A stretch of DNA of 64,000 nucleotides from Enterobacter cancerogenus (GCA_000773965.1 JRUP01000008.1:1-64000), one strand, 5' to 3'; counted from the first letter of the stretch, positions 42,718-53,863 are shown. Notes: generated by a model from the sequence alone, not told the origin. Numbers and translations: made by a program.

Positions 42718-43857
42718 CTATAAGGCCTGCCCCACCTTGATTGTTGCCGCCACATTGCGCGCGGTCAGTCGCACATTCTGCGCCGCATTGGCTAACGCAT
42801 CCTCCAGTGAGCCAATGCTAAACAGCACGCTGAATACCGCATCCAGCCCGTGCTGATGCACCACGCCAACATCTGCGGTTAAACTGCCCGCAATGCCAAT
42901 CACCGGCTTGTTAAACTGCTTTGCCACCTTCGCCACACCAATCGGCACTTTACCGTTAATGGTCTGGCTATCAATACGCCCTTCGCCGGTAATCACCAGA
43001 TCGGCATCCTGCACCTGATCCGCTAACCCAAGGGCTTCCGTGACGATCTCAATACCGCGACGTAGCTCGGCCTGGCAAAACGCATGCAGTGCCGCGCCCA
43101 TGCCCCCCGCCGCACCGCCGCCCGCAATGTGCAGCACATCAATGTCTAAATCGCGATGGATAATCTCAGCATAATGCGCCAGCGCTTTATCCAGCTGCTG
43201 CACCAGTTCCGGCGTGGCCCCTTTTTGTGGGCCAAAAATCGCAGAGGCGCCCTCTTCACCGGTCAGGGGATTGGTGACATCGCAGGCCACTTCGATGCGG
43301 CACTGCTGAATACGTTTATCCAGCTGATCGATTTCAATCCGCGCCAGCTGCGGCAGTGCGCCGCCGCCAAAGGCAATCTCATTGCCCTGCTGGTCCAGTA
43401 AGCGAGCGCCCAGCGCCTGCATCATGCCGGATCCCCCATCGTTGGTGGCGCTGCCGCCAATGCCAATAATGATGTGGTCAACACCGCGATCGAGCGCGTT
43501 TTTAATCAGCTCGCCAGTGCCATAAGAGTTGGTGATCAACGGGTCACGCTGCGCGGCCGGCACCAGCTCCAGACCGCTGGCTGCCGCCATTTCAATAAAG
43601 GCGCTGCGCTCATCACCGGATAATCCGTAAAAAGCCTCAACCGGCGCGCCGAGCGGTCCGGTCACGGTCAATCTGACAATACTTCCCTGCGTCGCCGCCA
43701 CCATGGCTTCTACCGTGCCTTCGCCACCGTCGGCGACCGGTATTTTCACGTATTCGGCGTCGGGAAAAATTTCGCTAAATCCCGCTTCAATCGCCGCAGC
43801 CACTTCCAGGGCGGACAAACTCTCTTTATATGAATCCGGTGCGATGACAATTTTCAT
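42718..43857 (-). CDS. garK: Glycerate 2-kinase GarK
   Basis: A 379-residue kinase that makes 2-phosphoglycerate from D-glycerate, the last step of aldarate breakdown. Motifs include [49 protein letters not shown] and [13 protein letters not shown]. The ATG at 43857, with GGA upstream, equals the E. coli start; a TTG two codons earlier is not needed. Last gene of the cluster; its product feeds directly into enolase. A decayed copy of its 3' end follows the stop. Confidence 0.95.
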   Translation of the reverse strand: MKIVIAPDSYKESLSALEVAAAIEAGFSEIFPDAEYVKIPVADGGEGTVEAMVAATQGSIVRLTVTGPLGAPVEAFYGLSGDERSAFIEMAAASGLELVPAAQRDPLITNSYGTGELIKNALDRGVDHIIIGIGGSATNDGGSGMMQALGARLLDQQGNEIAFGGGALPQLARIEIDQLDKRIQQCRIEVACDVTNPLTGEEGASAIFGPQKGATPELVQQLDKALAHYAEIIHRDLDIDVLHIAGGGAAGGMGAALHAFCQAELRRGIEIVTEALGLADQVQDADLVITGEGRIDSQTINGKVPIGVAKVAKQFNKPVIGIAGSLTADVGVVHQHGLDAVFSVLFSIGSLEDALANAAQNVRLTARNVAATIKVGQAL

Positions 43858-43942
43858 AGGCAATCCGAGCGCGATGGATGACGGAGTTCCGTCCTGCTAA
43901 TGCAGTAAGCTGTCCGGCATCCGCAGACACCGGACAGGCAAA

Positions 43943-44827
43943 CTACCGGGTGATCTCGACCTGAGCTAATTTTTCATAATAGCAAGCCAGCGCACTATGG
44001 TCAGATGTGCCCTTGCCGTCGACTTTCAGCGCCTGCATCATTTCCATCACCGCAGCCGTCAGCGGCAGATGCGCGCCAATGCCGTGTGAAGTGTCCAGCG
44101 CATTCGCTAAATCCTTGATGTGCAGATCGATGCGGAAGCCCGGCTTGAAGTTACGATCCAGCACCATTGGCGCTTTGGCATCGAGTACCGTGCTGCCTGC
44201 CAGCCCACCACGAATCGCCTGATAAACCAGTTCTGGGTTCACACCGGCTTTGGTTGCCAGCGACAGCGCTTCGGACATCGCCGCGATGTTCAGCGCCACA
44301 ATCACCTGGTTCGCCAGCTTAGTGACGTTACCTGCACCGATATCGCCGGTGTGCACCACCGAACCGGCCATGGCTTTCATGATGTCATAGCACTGGTCGA
44401 ATACCGCTTTATCGCCGCCAACCATCACGGACAGCGTGCCCTCAATCGCTTTCGGCTCGCCACCACTGACCGGCGCATCCAGCATCTTGATGCCTTTTTC
44501 TGCCAGCGCATCGTGCACTTCACGGCTGGCCAGCGGCGCAATCGAACTCATGTCGATCACAATCAGTCCTGGCTTCGCACCTTCGATAATCCCGTTGGCG
44601 CCGAGGCAAACCTCTTTCACCTGCGGTGAGTTCGGCACCATGGTGATCACCACATCAACCTGTTCGGCGACCTCTTTTGGCGTTTTCGCCACGGTAGCGC
44701 CCAGCTCCACCAGCTCGGCTTCATTGCTGACGTTGTGGTCACGTACCACCAGTGAATAACCGGCTTTCACCAGGTTTTTACTCATCGGTTTGCCCATAAT
44801 ACCGAGGCCGATAAATCCAATTTTCAT
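43943..44827 (-). CDS. garR: 2-hydroxy-3-oxopropionate (tartronate semialdehyde) reductase
   Basis: A 294-residue beta-hydroxyacid dehydrogenase that reduces tartronate semialdehyde to D-glycerate. The nucleotide-binding GFIGLGIMGKPMSKNL, the substrate loop DAPVSGGEPKA and the catalytic lysine in GAGNVTKLANQ are present. It lies 19 bases after garL and 85 before garK. Confidence 0.96.
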   Translation of the reverse strand: MKIGFIGLGIMGKPMSKNLVKAGYSLVVRDHNVSNEAELVELGATVAKTPKEVAEQVDVVITMVPNSPQVKEVCLGANGIIEGAKPGLIVIDMSSIAPLASREVHDALAEKGIKMLDAPVSGGEPKAIEGTLSVMVGGDKAVFDQCYDIMKAMAGSVVHTGDIGAGNVTKLANQVIVALNIAAMSEALSLATKAGVNPELVYQAIRGGLAGSTVLDAKAPMVLDRNFKPGFRIDLHIKDLANALDTSHGIGAHLPLTAAVMEMMQALKVDGKGTSDHSALACYYEKLAQVEITR

Positions 44828-44846
44828 TGCCTTTCCTCTTCGTCAG

Positions 44847-45614
44847 TTATTTCTTAAATTTGTCACACAGCGCCTGCGTGGCGTTGCGGAAAACACCGAG
44901 ATCGCTGCCCACGGCAACGAATGTGGCGCCCCATTCGAGATAACGGCGTGCGTCGGCTTCCACCGGCGCCAGAATCCCGCTCGGCTTGCCCGCCGCTTTG
45001 GCACGTTCAAAGATATGTTTGATTACTTTCAGCACTTCAGGATGTGCAGGCTGACCGAGATAGCCCATCGCCGCCGAGAGATCGCCCGGTCCGACAAAAA
45101 TGCCATCCACGCCGTCAACGGCAGCAATCGCATCGATGTTATCCACCGCCCGCTGCGTTTCGATCTGCACCAGCACTGTGATGTTGTCATTGATGGTGGC
45201 GTTGTAATCCGGCAGCGTGCCGTACATATTGCTGCGATGCGAAACCGACACGCCGCGAATGCCCGCTGGCGGATAGCGCGTTGAGGCCACGGCGCGAATC
45301 GCCTCTTCCTCGGTCTCCACAAATGGCACCAGGAAGTTGTAGAAACCGATATCCAGCAGGCGTTTGATGATGATGGGTTCGTTGCACGGCGGACGCACCA
45401 CCGGCGCACTGTGGCTGCCCTTCAGCGCCATCAACTGCGGGATAAAGGTGGTGATGTCGTTGGGCGCGTGTTCGCCATCCAGCACCAGCCAGTCAAAACC
45501 CGCCAGACCCAGAACTTCGGTGGAAATCGGGCTGGCAAGTGCGCACCAGCTACCAATCAGGGTTTCCCCTGCCTGCAAACGGCGACGAAAATGGTTCGGC
45601 CAGGCATTGCTCAT
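44847..45614 (-). CDS. garL: 5-keto-4-deoxy-D-glucarate aldolase
   Basis: A 255-residue class II aldolase of the HpcH/HpaI type that cleaves 5-keto-4-deoxyglucarate to pyruvate and tartronate semialdehyde. [29 protein letters not shown] and [12 protein letters not shown] contain the metal and catalytic residues. It is between gudD and garR. Confidence 0.96.
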   Translation of the reverse strand: MSNAWPNHFRRRLQAGETLIGSWCALASPISTEVLGLAGFDWLVLDGEHAPNDITTFIPQLMALKGSHSAPVVRPPCNEPIIIKRLLDIGFYNFLVPFVETEEEAIRAVASTRYPPAGIRGVSVSHRSNMYGTLPDYNATINDNITVLVQIETQRAVDNIDAIAAVDGVDGIFVGPGDLSAAMGYLGQPAHPEVLKVIKHIFERAKAAGKPSGILAPVEADARRYLEWGATFVAVGSDLGVFRNATQALCDKFKK

Positions 45615-45666
45615 TGTCTTTACTCCTGTCTGTTACAACAGGCGCCCGCACGGGGCGCCGGAAACG

Positions 45667-46998
45667 TTAGCGCACCAGGCACGGACGCTTGTTATCGAAG
45701 GTCCAGTTCGGCACGAGGAACTGCATCGCCTGCGCGTCGTCGCGCGCGCCCAAACCGTGTTTCTGATACAGCGCATTGGCCTGCATCACCTGATCCATAT
45801 CCAGCTCGACACCAAGACCCGGTTTTTGCGGCACCTGTACCATGCCGCCCTTGATCTGGAACGGCTCTTTGGTCAGGCGCTGATTGCCCTCCTGCCAGAT
45901 CCAGTGAGTATCGATGGCGGTAATCGCGCCCGGCGCGGCAGCGGCCACGTGGGTGAACATCGCCAGCGAAATATCGAAGTGGTTGTTAGAGTGCGAACCC
46001 CAGGTCAGGCCGAAGTCATGACACATCTGCGCCACGCGCACTGAACCTTGCATGGTCCAGAAGTGTGGATCCGCCAGCGGGATATCCACCGATTGCAGAG
46101 ACAGCGTGTGGCCCATTTGGCGCCAGTCGGTGGCGATCATGTTAGTCGCGGTCGGCAAGCCGGTTGCGCGACGGAATTCCGCCATCACTTCGCGGCCGGA
46201 ATAACCCTGCTCAGCCCCGCATGGATCTTCTGCGTAGGCCAGCACGCCTTTGAGTTGTTTACCGAGCAGAATCGCCTCGTTCAGCGACCAGGCACCGTTG
46301 GGATCGAGAGTGACGCGTGCCTGCGGGAAGCGTTTAGCCAGCGCCGTGACCGCTTCGGCCTCTTCGCCACCGCGCAGCACGCCGCCTTTCAGTTTGAAAT
46401 CGTTGAAGCCATATTTTTCATAGGCGGCTTCCGCCAGACGCACCACGGTATCTGGCGTCAGCGCCTCTTCATGACGCAGGCGATACCAGTCGCACTTGTC
46501 TGTTTCCTGGCTCTGATAAGGCAGCGACGTTTTCTTGCGGTCACCGACGTAGAACAGGTAACCCAGCATCTCCACGCGGTCACGCTGTTGGCCATCGCCG
46601 AGCAGCGAGGCAACGTTGACGCCCAAATGCTGACCGAGCAGATCCAGCAGCGCCGCTTCAATGCCAGTCACCACATGGATGGTGGTACGCAGGTCGAAGG
46701 TCTGATTGCCGCGTCCGCTGGAATCGCGGTCGGCAAAAGTACTGCGAACCAGGTTAAGGATGTTTTTGTACTCACCCACGGTCTTCTGCACCACCAGCGC
46801 CGCCGCATCTTCCAGCGTCTGACGAATTTTCTCACCGCCGGGAATTTCACCCACGCCGGTGTGGCCCGCGTTATCCTTGATGATGACGATGTTACGGGTG
46901 AAGAACGGTGAATGGGCGCCGCTCAGATTCAGCAACATGCTGTCGTGACCGGCCACCGGAATGACCTGCAGCGATGTGATTTTTGGTGTCTGACTCAT
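45667..46998 (-). CDS. gudD: D-glucarate dehydratase GudD
   Basis: A 443-residue enolase-superfamily enzyme that dehydrates D-glucarate to 5-keto-4-deoxyglucarate. The Lys-x-Lys pair (DFKLKGG), metal ligands in [18 protein letters not shown] and TNMIATDW, and the His base in [10 protein letters not shown] are intact. The ATG at 46998 has AAGGAG upstream. The open frame runs about 100 codons further into gudX, but that part has no homology. Close paralogue of the neighbouring gudX. Confidence 0.96.
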   Translation of the reverse strand: MSQTPKITSLQVIPVAGHDSMLLNLSGAHSPFFTRNIVIIKDNAGHTGVGEIPGGEKIRQTLEDAAALVVQKTVGEYKNILNLVRSTFADRDSSGRGNQTFDLRTTIHVVTGIEAALLDLLGQHLGVNVASLLGDGQQRDRVEMLGYLFYVGDRKKTSLPYQSQETDKCDWYRLRHEEALTPDTVVRLAEAAYEKYGFNDFKLKGGVLRGGEEAEAVTALAKRFPQARVTLDPNGAWSLNEAILLGKQLKGVLAYAEDPCGAEQGYSGREVMAEFRRATGLPTATNMIATDWRQMGHTLSLQSVDIPLADPHFWTMQGSVRVAQMCHDFGLTWGSHSNNHFDISLAMFTHVAAAAPGAITAIDTHWIWQEGNQRLTKEPFQIKGGMVQVPQKPGLGVELDMDQVMQANALYQKHGLGARDDAQAMQFLVPNWTFDNKRPCLVR

Positions 46999-47008
46999 TT
47001 CCTGCTCC

Positions 47009-48355
47009 TTATGCATGACGGCGACCGAAGGCCGGACGCTTACGGTCGAATGACCAACCGGGAACCAGATACTGCATCGCCGTGGCGTCGTTACGCGCAC
47101 CTGCCGGCAGAGATTTGTAAAGTGCATTGGCTTGATGCAGACGATCCCAATCCAGCTCAACGCCGAGGCCGGGCTTATCCGGTACGGCAATCTTGCCGTT
47201 GCGGATTTGCAGCGGCTCTTTGGTGAGGCGCTGATCGCCTTCCTGCCAAATCCAGTGGGTATCGATAGCCGTCGGTTTGCCCGGTGCGGCAGCGCCAACG
47301 TGGGTAAACATCGCCAGCGAAATATCGAAATGGTTGTTGGAGTGGCAACCCCAGGTTAAGCCCCAGTCGTCGCACAGTTGCGCCACGCGCACCGCACCGC
47401 TCAGCGTCCAGAAGTGCGGATCGGCCAGCGGGATATCGACTGAGTTGAGCATCACCGCGTGATTCATCTCGCGCCAGTTGGTGGCAATCATATTGGTGGC
47501 GACCGGCAAGCCGGTGGCGCGGCGGAACTCCGCCATCACTTCACGGCCGGAATAACCCTGCTCGGCACCACACGGATCCTCTGCATAGGTCAGCACATCG
47601 CCCATGCCTTTGCACAAGCCAATCGCTTCATCCAGCGTCCAGGCACCATTGGGATCGACGGTGATGCGTGCATCCGGGAAGCGTTTTTTCAGTGCGGCAG
47701 CGGATTCCATCTCCTGCTCGCCCGGCAATACGCCGCCCTTCAGTTTGAAATCTTTGAAACCGTATTTGTCCTGTGCCGCTTCTGCCAGGCGCACCACTGC
47801 TTCTGGCGTCAGCGCTTCCTGATGACGCAGGTGATACCAGTCATGGCTGGCACCTTCGCCCGTCAGATACGGTAAATCGGTTTTGCGACGATCGCCAAGA
47901 TAGAACAGGTAACCGAGCACGGTGACTTCATCGCGCTGCTGCCCAGGCCCGAGCAGTTCTGCCACAGGCACGCCCAGACATTGGCCCAGTAAATCCAGCA
48001 GTGCGGCTTCCAGCGCCGCCACCGCGTTGACGCGCAGTTCGAAGGTCCAGGCCCCTTTACCAAAGGTATCGAAATCCGCCGACTGATTGCCTTTGTGCAC
48101 CTGCTGCACCAGGCGGTTCATACGCGCCACCTGCTGGCCTTTGACCTGTGGAATCGCCTCCACCAGCGTTTGGTAGATCGTTTCGCCACCCGGCGCTTCA
48201 CCGACGCCGGTATGACCATCACTGTCGGTCAGTACCACAATGTTGCGGGTGAAGCAGGCGCTGTGCGCTCCACCAATGTTCAGCAACATGCTGTCGTAAC
48301 CGGCAACCGGAATCACCTGCATATCGGTGATCACCGGGCTACTTTGCGTATTCAT
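47009..48355 (-). CDS. gudX: Glucarate dehydratase-related protein GudX
   Basis: A 448-residue paralogue of GudD. The catalytic set appears kept ([35 protein letters not shown]). The region around 110-125 differs: [21 protein letters not shown], where GudD has the RTTIHVVTG segment. In E. coli GudX has low or ill-defined activity. Ten bases separate it from gudD and nine from gudP, so it is certainly in the transcript. Confidence 0.93.
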   Translation of the reverse strand: MNTQSSPVITDMQVIPVAGYDSMLLNIGGAHSACFTRNIVVLTDSDGHTGVGEAPGGETIYQTLVEAIPQVKGQQVARMNRLVQQVHKGNQSADFDTFGKGAWTFELRVNAVAALEAALLDLLGQCLGVPVAELLGPGQQRDEVTVLGYLFYLGDRRKTDLPYLTGEGASHDWYHLRHQEALTPEAVVRLAEAAQDKYGFKDFKLKGGVLPGEQEMESAAALKKRFPDARITVDPNGAWTLDEAIGLCKGMGDVLTYAEDPCGAEQGYSGREVMAEFRRATGLPVATNMIATNWREMNHAVMLNSVDIPLADPHFWTLSGAVRVAQLCDDWGLTWGCHSNNHFDISLAMFTHVGAAAPGKPTAIDTHWIWQEGDQRLTKEPLQIRNGKIAVPDKPGLGVELDWDRLHQANALYKSLPAGARNDATAMQYLVPGWSFDRKRPAFGRRHA

Positions 48356-48364
48356 AGTTCGTCC

Positions 48365-49711
48365 TTATGCTCGGTGTTTCAGTTCAATACGTTTGATATC
48401 ACCCGTAATGAACAGGAAGCTAAACGCAGCGACAAAGGCGTGGATCCCGACATAAATCAGCGCACCTTCGAAAGAGCCGGAAGCGGCGATGATGTAACCG
48501 ATAGCAATTGGCGTCACAATGCCGGAGAAGTTGCCGAACATGTTGAACAAGCCACCGCTCAAACCGCTGATCTCTTTCGGTGCGGTATCCGCCATCACTG
48601 CCCAGCCCAGCGCACCAATACCTTTGCCGAAGAACGCCAGCGCCATAAACAGCACCACTACCCACTCAGTTTCGGTGTAGTTACACATCACCATGCTGAT
48701 GGAGAGCAGCATGCCGACCACAATTGGCGTCTTGCGTGCAATATTCAGCGAACCGGTTTTACGCATCAGGTAATCAGAAATCACGCCACCTAACACGCCG
48801 CCGAGGAAGCCACAGATGGCCGGAATCGAGGCGATCATGCCCGCTTTTAAAATCGACATGCCGCGCGCCTGCACCAGATACACCGGGAACCAGGTAATAA
48901 AGAAGTAGGTCAGCGCGTTAACGCAATATTGTCCGAGATAGATACCCCACATCATGCGGGTCGAAAGCAGCTGTTTGATTTGATACCACTTCTCATCCCA
49001 GCTCACTTTGCGGTCGGCTTTTTTGGCATCCATGTTGATCAGCGCGCCGCCCTGCTCCATGTACTCCAGCTCAGCCTTGTTCACACCCGGATGGTTGTTC
49101 GGATCGTGCATGAACTTGAGCCAGACGAAGCTGAGGATGATGCCCAGTCCGCCCATGAACCAGAACACGTGCGCCCAGCCCACTTCGGCCACCAGCCAGC
49201 CCATAATCGGGGCGAAGATCACCGTGGCGAAATACTGCGCCGAGTTGAAGATTGCCACGGCGGTGCCACGCTCTTGTGCCGGGAACCAGGCCGCAACAAT
49301 ACGGCTGTTACCCGGGAAGGAAGGCGCTTCTGCCAGGCCGACCATAAAGCGCAGCAGGAACAGTGAAATTACGATGCCGAAGCCGCTGAACAGGTCAACA
49401 AAGCCTTGCAGCAGGGTAAACAGCGACCAGAGGAAAATACTCCAGAAGTAGACGCGTTTTGAGCCAAAGCGGTCGAGCAGCCAGCCGCCAGGAATCTGTC
49501 CAATAACGTAAGCCCATGAGAAGGCGGAGAAGATATAGCCCAGACCGACCGAATCGAGGCCGATATCTTTAGACATCGCGGAACCGGCAATCGAGATGGT
49601 TGCACGATCACCGTAGTTGAATGATGTGACGATAAATAACATCACCACAATCCAGTAACGGGCGTTGGTGCGTTTTTGCACCGCTTCCGCTGTCTGGCTG
49701 AAACTATTCAT
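48365..49711 (-). CDS. gudP: D-glucarate/galactarate transporter GudP
   Basis: A 448-residue major-facilitator permease of the anion:cation symporter group, with about 12 transmembrane segments. SFNYGDRATISIAGSAM, PGGWLLDRFGSKRVY and EAPSFPGNSRIVAAWFP are typical motifs. The ATG at 49711 has AGGAG upstream and agrees with E. coli. It is the first gene of the gudP-gudX-gudD-garL-garR-garK run and is divergent from garD. Confidence 0.95.
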   Translation of the reverse strand: MNSFSQTAEAVQKRTNARYWIVVMLFIVTSFNYGDRATISIAGSAMSKDIGLDSVGLGYIFSAFSWAYVIGQIPGGWLLDRFGSKRVYFWSIFLWSLFTLLQGFVDLFSGFGIVISLFLLRFMVGLAEAPSFPGNSRIVAAWFPAQERGTAVAIFNSAQYFATVIFAPIMGWLVAEVGWAHVFWFMGGLGIILSFVWLKFMHDPNNHPGVNKAELEYMEQGGALINMDAKKADRKVSWDEKWYQIKQLLSTRMMWGIYLGQYCVNALTYFFITWFPVYLVQARGMSILKAGMIASIPAICGFLGGVLGGVISDYLMRKTGSLNIARKTPIVVGMLLSISMVMCNYTETEWVVVLFMALAFFGKGIGALGWAVMADTAPKEISGLSGGLFNMFGNFSGIVTPIAIGYIIAASGSFEGALIYVGIHAFVAAFSFLFITGDIKRIELKHRA

Positions 49712-50217
49712 GATGCACTCCTGAAATATAGCGAACGCTACATTCACTCTGACTGCATACACATCGCGTTGGGTATCAGAATGATGTCGGGTTAAACACG
49801 GCGATTGTTGTTATGGCAAAACGATGATGCGTCGTGACGAATAACCAAACGTTGAAGAACGAGAATCAGTATAGGAACAGCACAACTACGAGGCATTGGA
49901 AGAACGCATGATGATAAGCATTGATTTATGTTGATTTTATGGCAATTGCACATATCCCTGCGGCGTAGCTCACGGAACCTGATTTTTCACCCTGAGATTG
50001 ATTAAGAAGCAGCCAGCCAACGTGCGCTTTGTGAGTCTGTTCACTTGTATTTGGATAAACGAACCAAACTCAGGTAATAAAACCCCAAAAAGCCAGTCAG
50101 TTGCACAATGCGCAGGCCAATACCCCTGCATATACTGAGGCTGGCAAAAAATGATGACGTGACGGAAGCATTTACAACGCGCTGCCATGTACAGTGCGAC
50201 GAACTGGAAGGTGAGCA
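49712..50217. promoter_or_regulatory. Divergent promoter region of gudP and garD
   Basis: About 500 bases with no convincing gene; a small minus-strand frame at 49970-50218 looks accidental. Both catabolic transcripts must start here. In E. coli the activator CdaR controls these genes, but I cannot point to a certain CdaR box. The garD ribosome site (AAGGTGAG) is clear at the right end. Confidence 0.5.
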
Positions 50218-51777
50218 ATGAACCGACCGCTAACAGAGAAACCGCTTTATATAAAAGTACACGATGCCGACAACGTGGCGATCGTGGTCAACAACCAGGG
50301 ATTGCCGGCTGGCACTCGCTTCGAGGATGGCCTGCAGCTCACCGAACACGTGCCGCAGGGACATAAAGTGGCGCTTGTGGATATTCCTGAAAACGGCGTC
50401 ATCCTGCGCTACGGCGAGGTGATTGGCACCGCCTTGCGCCCGATTGCACAGGGCAGCTGGATTGAAGAATCGCTGGTGGCGCTACCCGAAGCGCCTCCGC
50501 TTAACAGTTTGCCGCTGGCGAACAATGTTCCTCCCGCTCTGCCACCGCTCGAAGGATACACCTTTGAGGGTTATCGCAACGCCGATGGCAGCGTAGGAAC
50601 ACGCAATCTGCTCGGCATCACCACCAGCGTGCACTGTGTGGCTGGCGTCGTGGATTACGTGGTGCAAATGATCGAACGCGATCTGCTGCCACGCTATCCC
50701 AACGTTGATGGCGTAGTGGCACTGAATCATCTTTATGGCTGTGGTGTGGCGATCAATGCGCCCGCTGCGGTGGTGCCGATCCGCACTATCCATAACCTCG
50801 CGCTGAACCCCAATTTTGGGGGCGAAGTGATGATCGTCAGTCTCGGCTGCGAGAAGTTACAGCCGGAGCGTCTGCTGACCGGCACGCCAGATGTGCAGGC
50901 CATCTCGCTGGATGATCATGACATTGTGCGTTTGCAGGATGAACGGCATGTTGGTTTCGGCGCGATGGTCGATGAAATTCTCCAGGTGGCTGAGCGCCAT
51001 CTGAAAAAACTGAATTTGCGCCAGCGCGAGACCTGCCCGGCATCAGAACTGGTGATTGGCACGCAATGCGGCGGCAGCGATGCATTTTCCGGCGTGACGG
51101 CCAATCCGGCAGTCGGCTTTGCTTCTGATTTGCTGGTACGCTGCGGCGCCACCGTGATGTTCTCCGAGGTCACCGAAGTGCGCGATGCAATACATCTGCT
51201 GACGCCGCGCGTGGTCGATGAAAATGTGGGTAAACGCCTACTGGAAGAGATGGCGTGGTATGACGATTATCTTAGCCAGGGCCAAACCGACCGCAGCGCC
51301 AATCCCTCGCCGGGTAATAAGAAAGGCGGGCTGGCGAACGTGGTGGAGAAAGCGCTGGGATCGATTGCCAAATCAGGACGCAGTCCGATTGTAGAGGTGC
51401 TGTCACCCGGGCAGCGCCCGACTCAACGCGGTTTAATCTACGCGGCGACACCGGCCAGTGATTTTGTCTGCGGCACCCAGCAGATGGCGTCAGGTATTAC
51501 CTTGCAGGTGTTTACTACTGGGCGCGGCACACCCTACGGTTTGGCTGCGATTCCGGTGATTAAAATGGCGACGCGCAATGCCCTGGCTGAACGCTGGCAC
51601 GATTTGATGGATATTAATGCAGGCACCATTGCGACGGGTGAAGAGAGTATCGAGCAGGTGGGCTGGCGGTTGTTTGAGTTGATACTGGAGATTGCCAGTG
51701 GTCGCAAACAAACCTGGTCCGATCGCTGGGGCATTCGCAATCAGCTGGCGGTGTTTAATCCGGCTCCGGTGACCTGA
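50218..51777 (+). CDS. garD: Galactarate dehydratase GarD
   Basis: A 519-residue enzyme of the altronate/galactarate dehydratase family that makes 5-keto-4-deoxyglucarate from galactarate. An N-terminal SAF-like domain (about 10-85) precedes the catalytic part with [34 protein letters not shown] and CGTQQMASG. With the divergent cluster this completes galactarate use. Confidence 0.96.
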   Translation: MNRPLTEKPLYIKVHDADNVAIVVNNQGLPAGTRFEDGLQLTEHVPQGHKVALVDIPENGVILRYGEVIGTALRPIAQGSWIEESLVALPEAPPLNSLPLANNVPPALPPLEGYTFEGYRNADGSVGTRNLLGITTSVHCVAGVVDYVVQMIERDLLPRYPNVDGVVALNHLYGCGVAINAPAAVVPIRTIHNLALNPNFGGEVMIVSLGCEKLQPERLLTGTPDVQAISLDDHDIVRLQDERHVGFGAMVDEILQVAERHLKKLNLRQRETCPASELVIGTQCGGSDAFSGVTANPAVGFASDLLVRCGATVMFSEVTEVRDAIHLLTPRVVDENVGKRLLEEMAWYDDYLSQGQTDRSANPSPGNKKGGLANVVEKALGSIAKSGRSPIVEVLSPGQRPTQRGLIYAATPASDFVCGTQQMASGITLQVFTTGRGTPYGLAAIPVIKMATRNALAERWHDLMDINAGTIATGEESIEQVGWRLFELILEIASGRKQTWSDRWGIRNQLAVFNPAPVT

Positions 51778-51786
51778 GTGCGATCT

Positions 51787-51829
51787 CACCCTCTCCCAAC
51801 AAGGGAGAGGATGCAATCTGGCGCGCCTG
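51787..51829. repeat. Intergenic hairpin repeat, right copy
   Basis: CACCCTCTCCC and GGGAGAGG arms around a short loop are followed by GGCGCGCCTG, matching the left copy near 42640 in order and orientation. Confidence 0.6.
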
Positions 51830-51895
51830 AAACATCATCATCTTATTTTCAGGCCGTTCAGATTGCCGCTTGCCAAAGACGAAGCGAAGGCATAA

Positions 51896-52342
51896 TTACA
51901 GCAGCTTACCCCAGCTCTCAACCCACGGCGTGGTCACTGACTCAGGCTCAGGATCTTCAGTGGCATCCACCAGCAGCACATCACCGATGCGTTTGGCACT
52001 TTGCTCCTGCAAGGTGGCATCAAAAGTTTTACCCGCGCCGCAGAAGTTCTCATAGCTGCTATCACCCAGTGCAATCACGCCGTAGCGAAGCTCTGGTTGA
52101 TAACCCACTTCATCGCGTATCTGCACATACAAGCGGGCAATATTGTCCGGGAAGTCGCCCTGGCCGGTGGTGGAGGTGACAATCAGAATGACCTCCTTGC
52201 TGTAAGCCTGCCAATCCGCCAGTGATGCATCCTCAAAAACTTTCACTTCATGGCCCTGCGCTTCCAGTACCGGCTGCGCTTCTTCAGCCACCAGCAACGC
52301 ATTGCCGTAAACCGTACCTGTAAAAATGCCAATCTTTGCCAT
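51896..52342 (-). CDS. yqcA: Flavodoxin YqcA
   Basis: A 148-residue flavodoxin. The FMN phosphate loop [18 protein letters not shown] and the [10 protein letters not shown] and [15 protein letters not shown] loops are intact. The redox partner is not known with certainty. It is 12 bases after truC, as in E. coli. Confidence 0.94.
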   Translation of the reverse strand: MAKIGIFTGTVYGNALLVAEEAQPVLEAQGHEVKVFEDASLADWQAYSKEVILIVTSTTGQGDFPDNIARLYVQIRDEVGYQPELRYGVIALGDSSYENFCGAGKTFDATLQEQSAKRIGDVLLVDATEDPEPESVTTPWVESWGKLL

Positions 52343-52354
52343 CTTGCCGCTCCT

Positions 52355-53134
52355 TTATTCTGTTGGCTTATCCTGGACTGCCTCGTCGGCAAACTCAACC
52401 CTGGGAACTTCAGGGATCTGATCCTGCCAGCCAAAATGTTGCAGCATGCCTTGCCAGACGAGATCCAGCCCCGCGCGAATCACCAGAGGTTCTCCGGTGA
52501 CCGGATGCGTCAGACTCAGCGCACTGGCATGCAGCATCAATCGATTCATACCAAAGTGCTCTGCTGCACCCCGGTTCTGCCGCAAATCACCATGGGCGCT
52601 GTCACCAATAATTGGATGACGCAGATGCACCATATGACGACGCAGCTGATGTTTGCGGCCGGTATGCGGCGACATCTCCACCAGGGTATAACGCGCGCTG
52701 TCGTAACGGCTGATCGCCACAGGCATTTCGACCTGCGCCAGTGAGCGATAGTCGGTGACGGCTTCCTGTGCAGTACGTTCCTGAGTGGCGAACTTATCGG
52801 CGATCTTATCCAGCTCTTCGACCAACGGATAATCGAGCGTCGCGCTGCCATCCAGCCAACCGCGCACCACTGCGTGATAGGTCTTCTGCATTTTATGCTG
52901 CTCGAACTGCTGTGACAGCAAATGCGCCACTTCGCTGGAGAGCGCCATTAACAGTACGCCGGAGGTGGGGCGATCGAGGCGATGCACGGTAAATACGTGC
53001 TGACCAATTTGATCGCGTACCGTTTGCATCACCACCACTTTTTCGTCGCGATCGAGCCAGCTACGATGCACCAGCCAACCTGAGGGCTTATTGACGGCGA
53101 CCAGCCATTCATCTTGATAAAGGATTTCCAGCAT
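52355..53134 (-). CDS. truC: tRNA pseudouridine(65) synthase TruC
   Basis: A 259-residue RluA-family synthase acting on tRNA position 65. The catalytic motif is HRLDRPTSGVLLMA, and GRKHQLRRHMVHL is the conserved C-terminal signature. The start shares one base with the yqcC stop. Confidence 0.95.
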   Translation of the reverse strand: MLEILYQDEWLVAVNKPSGWLVHRSWLDRDEKVVVMQTVRDQIGQHVFTVHRLDRPTSGVLLMALSSEVAHLLSQQFEQHKMQKTYHAVVRGWLDGSATLDYPLVEELDKIADKFATQERTAQEAVTDYRSLAQVEMPVAISRYDSARYTLVEMSPHTGRKHQLRRHMVHLRHPIIGDSAHGDLRQNRGAAEHFGMNRLMLHASALSLTHPVTGEPLVIRAGLDLVWQGMLQHFGWQDQIPEVPRVEFADEAVQDKPTE

Positions 53135-53460
53135 TAAGGGGTCGGGTCCTGAAAAAGCGCGTCAAACTGGCCCAATGTCAGCAACAGGATTGCATGGCCT
53201 GGCGTGGTCGCAGGTAACGCGACTTCATAATAAGGCGTAACTGAGAAATTTTGCGGCAGTGGCGCGCCGGCTTCGATTAGCGCATGGAAACGTGGGATGA
53301 GTACCCACTGCAGCCACTCCAGCGGCTCCATGGTATTGAGACAAAAAGGCTCGGTGCTGGCGAAGGCTGCCACCTCAGGGGATTGCGTCTGCCAGTGGCC
53401 ATGTTCGCGCATCACCGCTTCGATTTGCTGCAGCTGTTGAATAATCATTTGCGACGACAT
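53134..53460 (-). CDS. yqcC: YqcC family protein (DUF446)
   Basis: A 108-residue helical protein with the family's PFCLNTMEPLEWLQWVLIPR core and the LPQNFSVTPYYE segment. No catalytic function is known. It heads the yqcC-truC-yqcA run and lies right after the end of csrB, as in E. coli. Confidence 0.93.
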   Translation of the reverse strand: MSSQMIIQQLQQIEAVMREHGHWQTQSPEVAAFASTEPFCLNTMEPLEWLQWVLIPRFHALIEAGAPLPQNFSVTPYYEVALPATTPGHAILLLTLGQFDALFQDPTP

Positions 53461-53527
53461 ACGCCACCTCCAGAGAAAAATTGGGCGGCAAGCATACCAC
53501 TAGTCGTTCAACGTGCAAAAAAGGCAT

Positions 53528-53857
53528 AAAAAAAGGGAGCACTGTGATTACAGTGCTCCCGGTTTCGTTCGCAGCATTCCCGCCACCGCTGTGCTCCCTG
53601 CTCATCCATGACAACTCTTCCTCTGCTTTCCATTGCCTGTCATCGTGACAGTTATCCTTAGCATCCTGGCCCACCACCATCCACGTGGCTCTCATTCTCC
53701 GTCCTGGAGGTGTCCCTGACTCAATCCTGAGTGTCCTGCTTCATCCTGAAGCCTTCCATGTGCCGTAAACTCCGTTACGTTCCTGCCTCCTGGCTGACAT
53801 TCTCCTGAACGTCTCTTTGTCCCCAGCATCCTGCCAGTGGTGACTATTCTGTCAGAA
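53528..53857 (-). ncRNA. csrB: CsrB regulatory RNA
   Basis: This stretch has no gene, but on the minus strand it carries about 22 GGA motifs, mostly as AGGA or CAGGA in hairpin loops, the binding sites that sequester the RNA-binding protein CsrA. The 3' part follows E. coli CsrB closely (the GGATGAGCAGGGAGCA and GGAATGCTGCGAA segments). It ends in a perfect 11-bp terminator, GGGAGCACTGT / ACAGTGCTCCC, and a run of seven T. Position between yqcC and syd is the E. coli position. The 5' end is estimated from the -10 box; the RNA is about 330 nt against 369 in E. coli. Confidence 0.93.
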
Positions 53858-53863
53858 ACCATC

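Noticed and set aside
46999..47298. N-terminal extension of gudD by 100 residues
   Set aside because: The extension is out-of-frame gudX sequence; the ATG at 46998 has a strong ribosome site and matches E. coli.
49970..50218. An 82-codon frame in the gudP-garD gap
   Set aside because: No ribosome site or conserved motif, Cys-rich and irregular; the region is needed for two divergent promoters.
53375..53695. A 106-codon open frame across csrB
   Set aside because: The DNA is better explained as CsrB by its GGA motifs, terminator and UvrY box; the frame also overlaps the start of yqcC.
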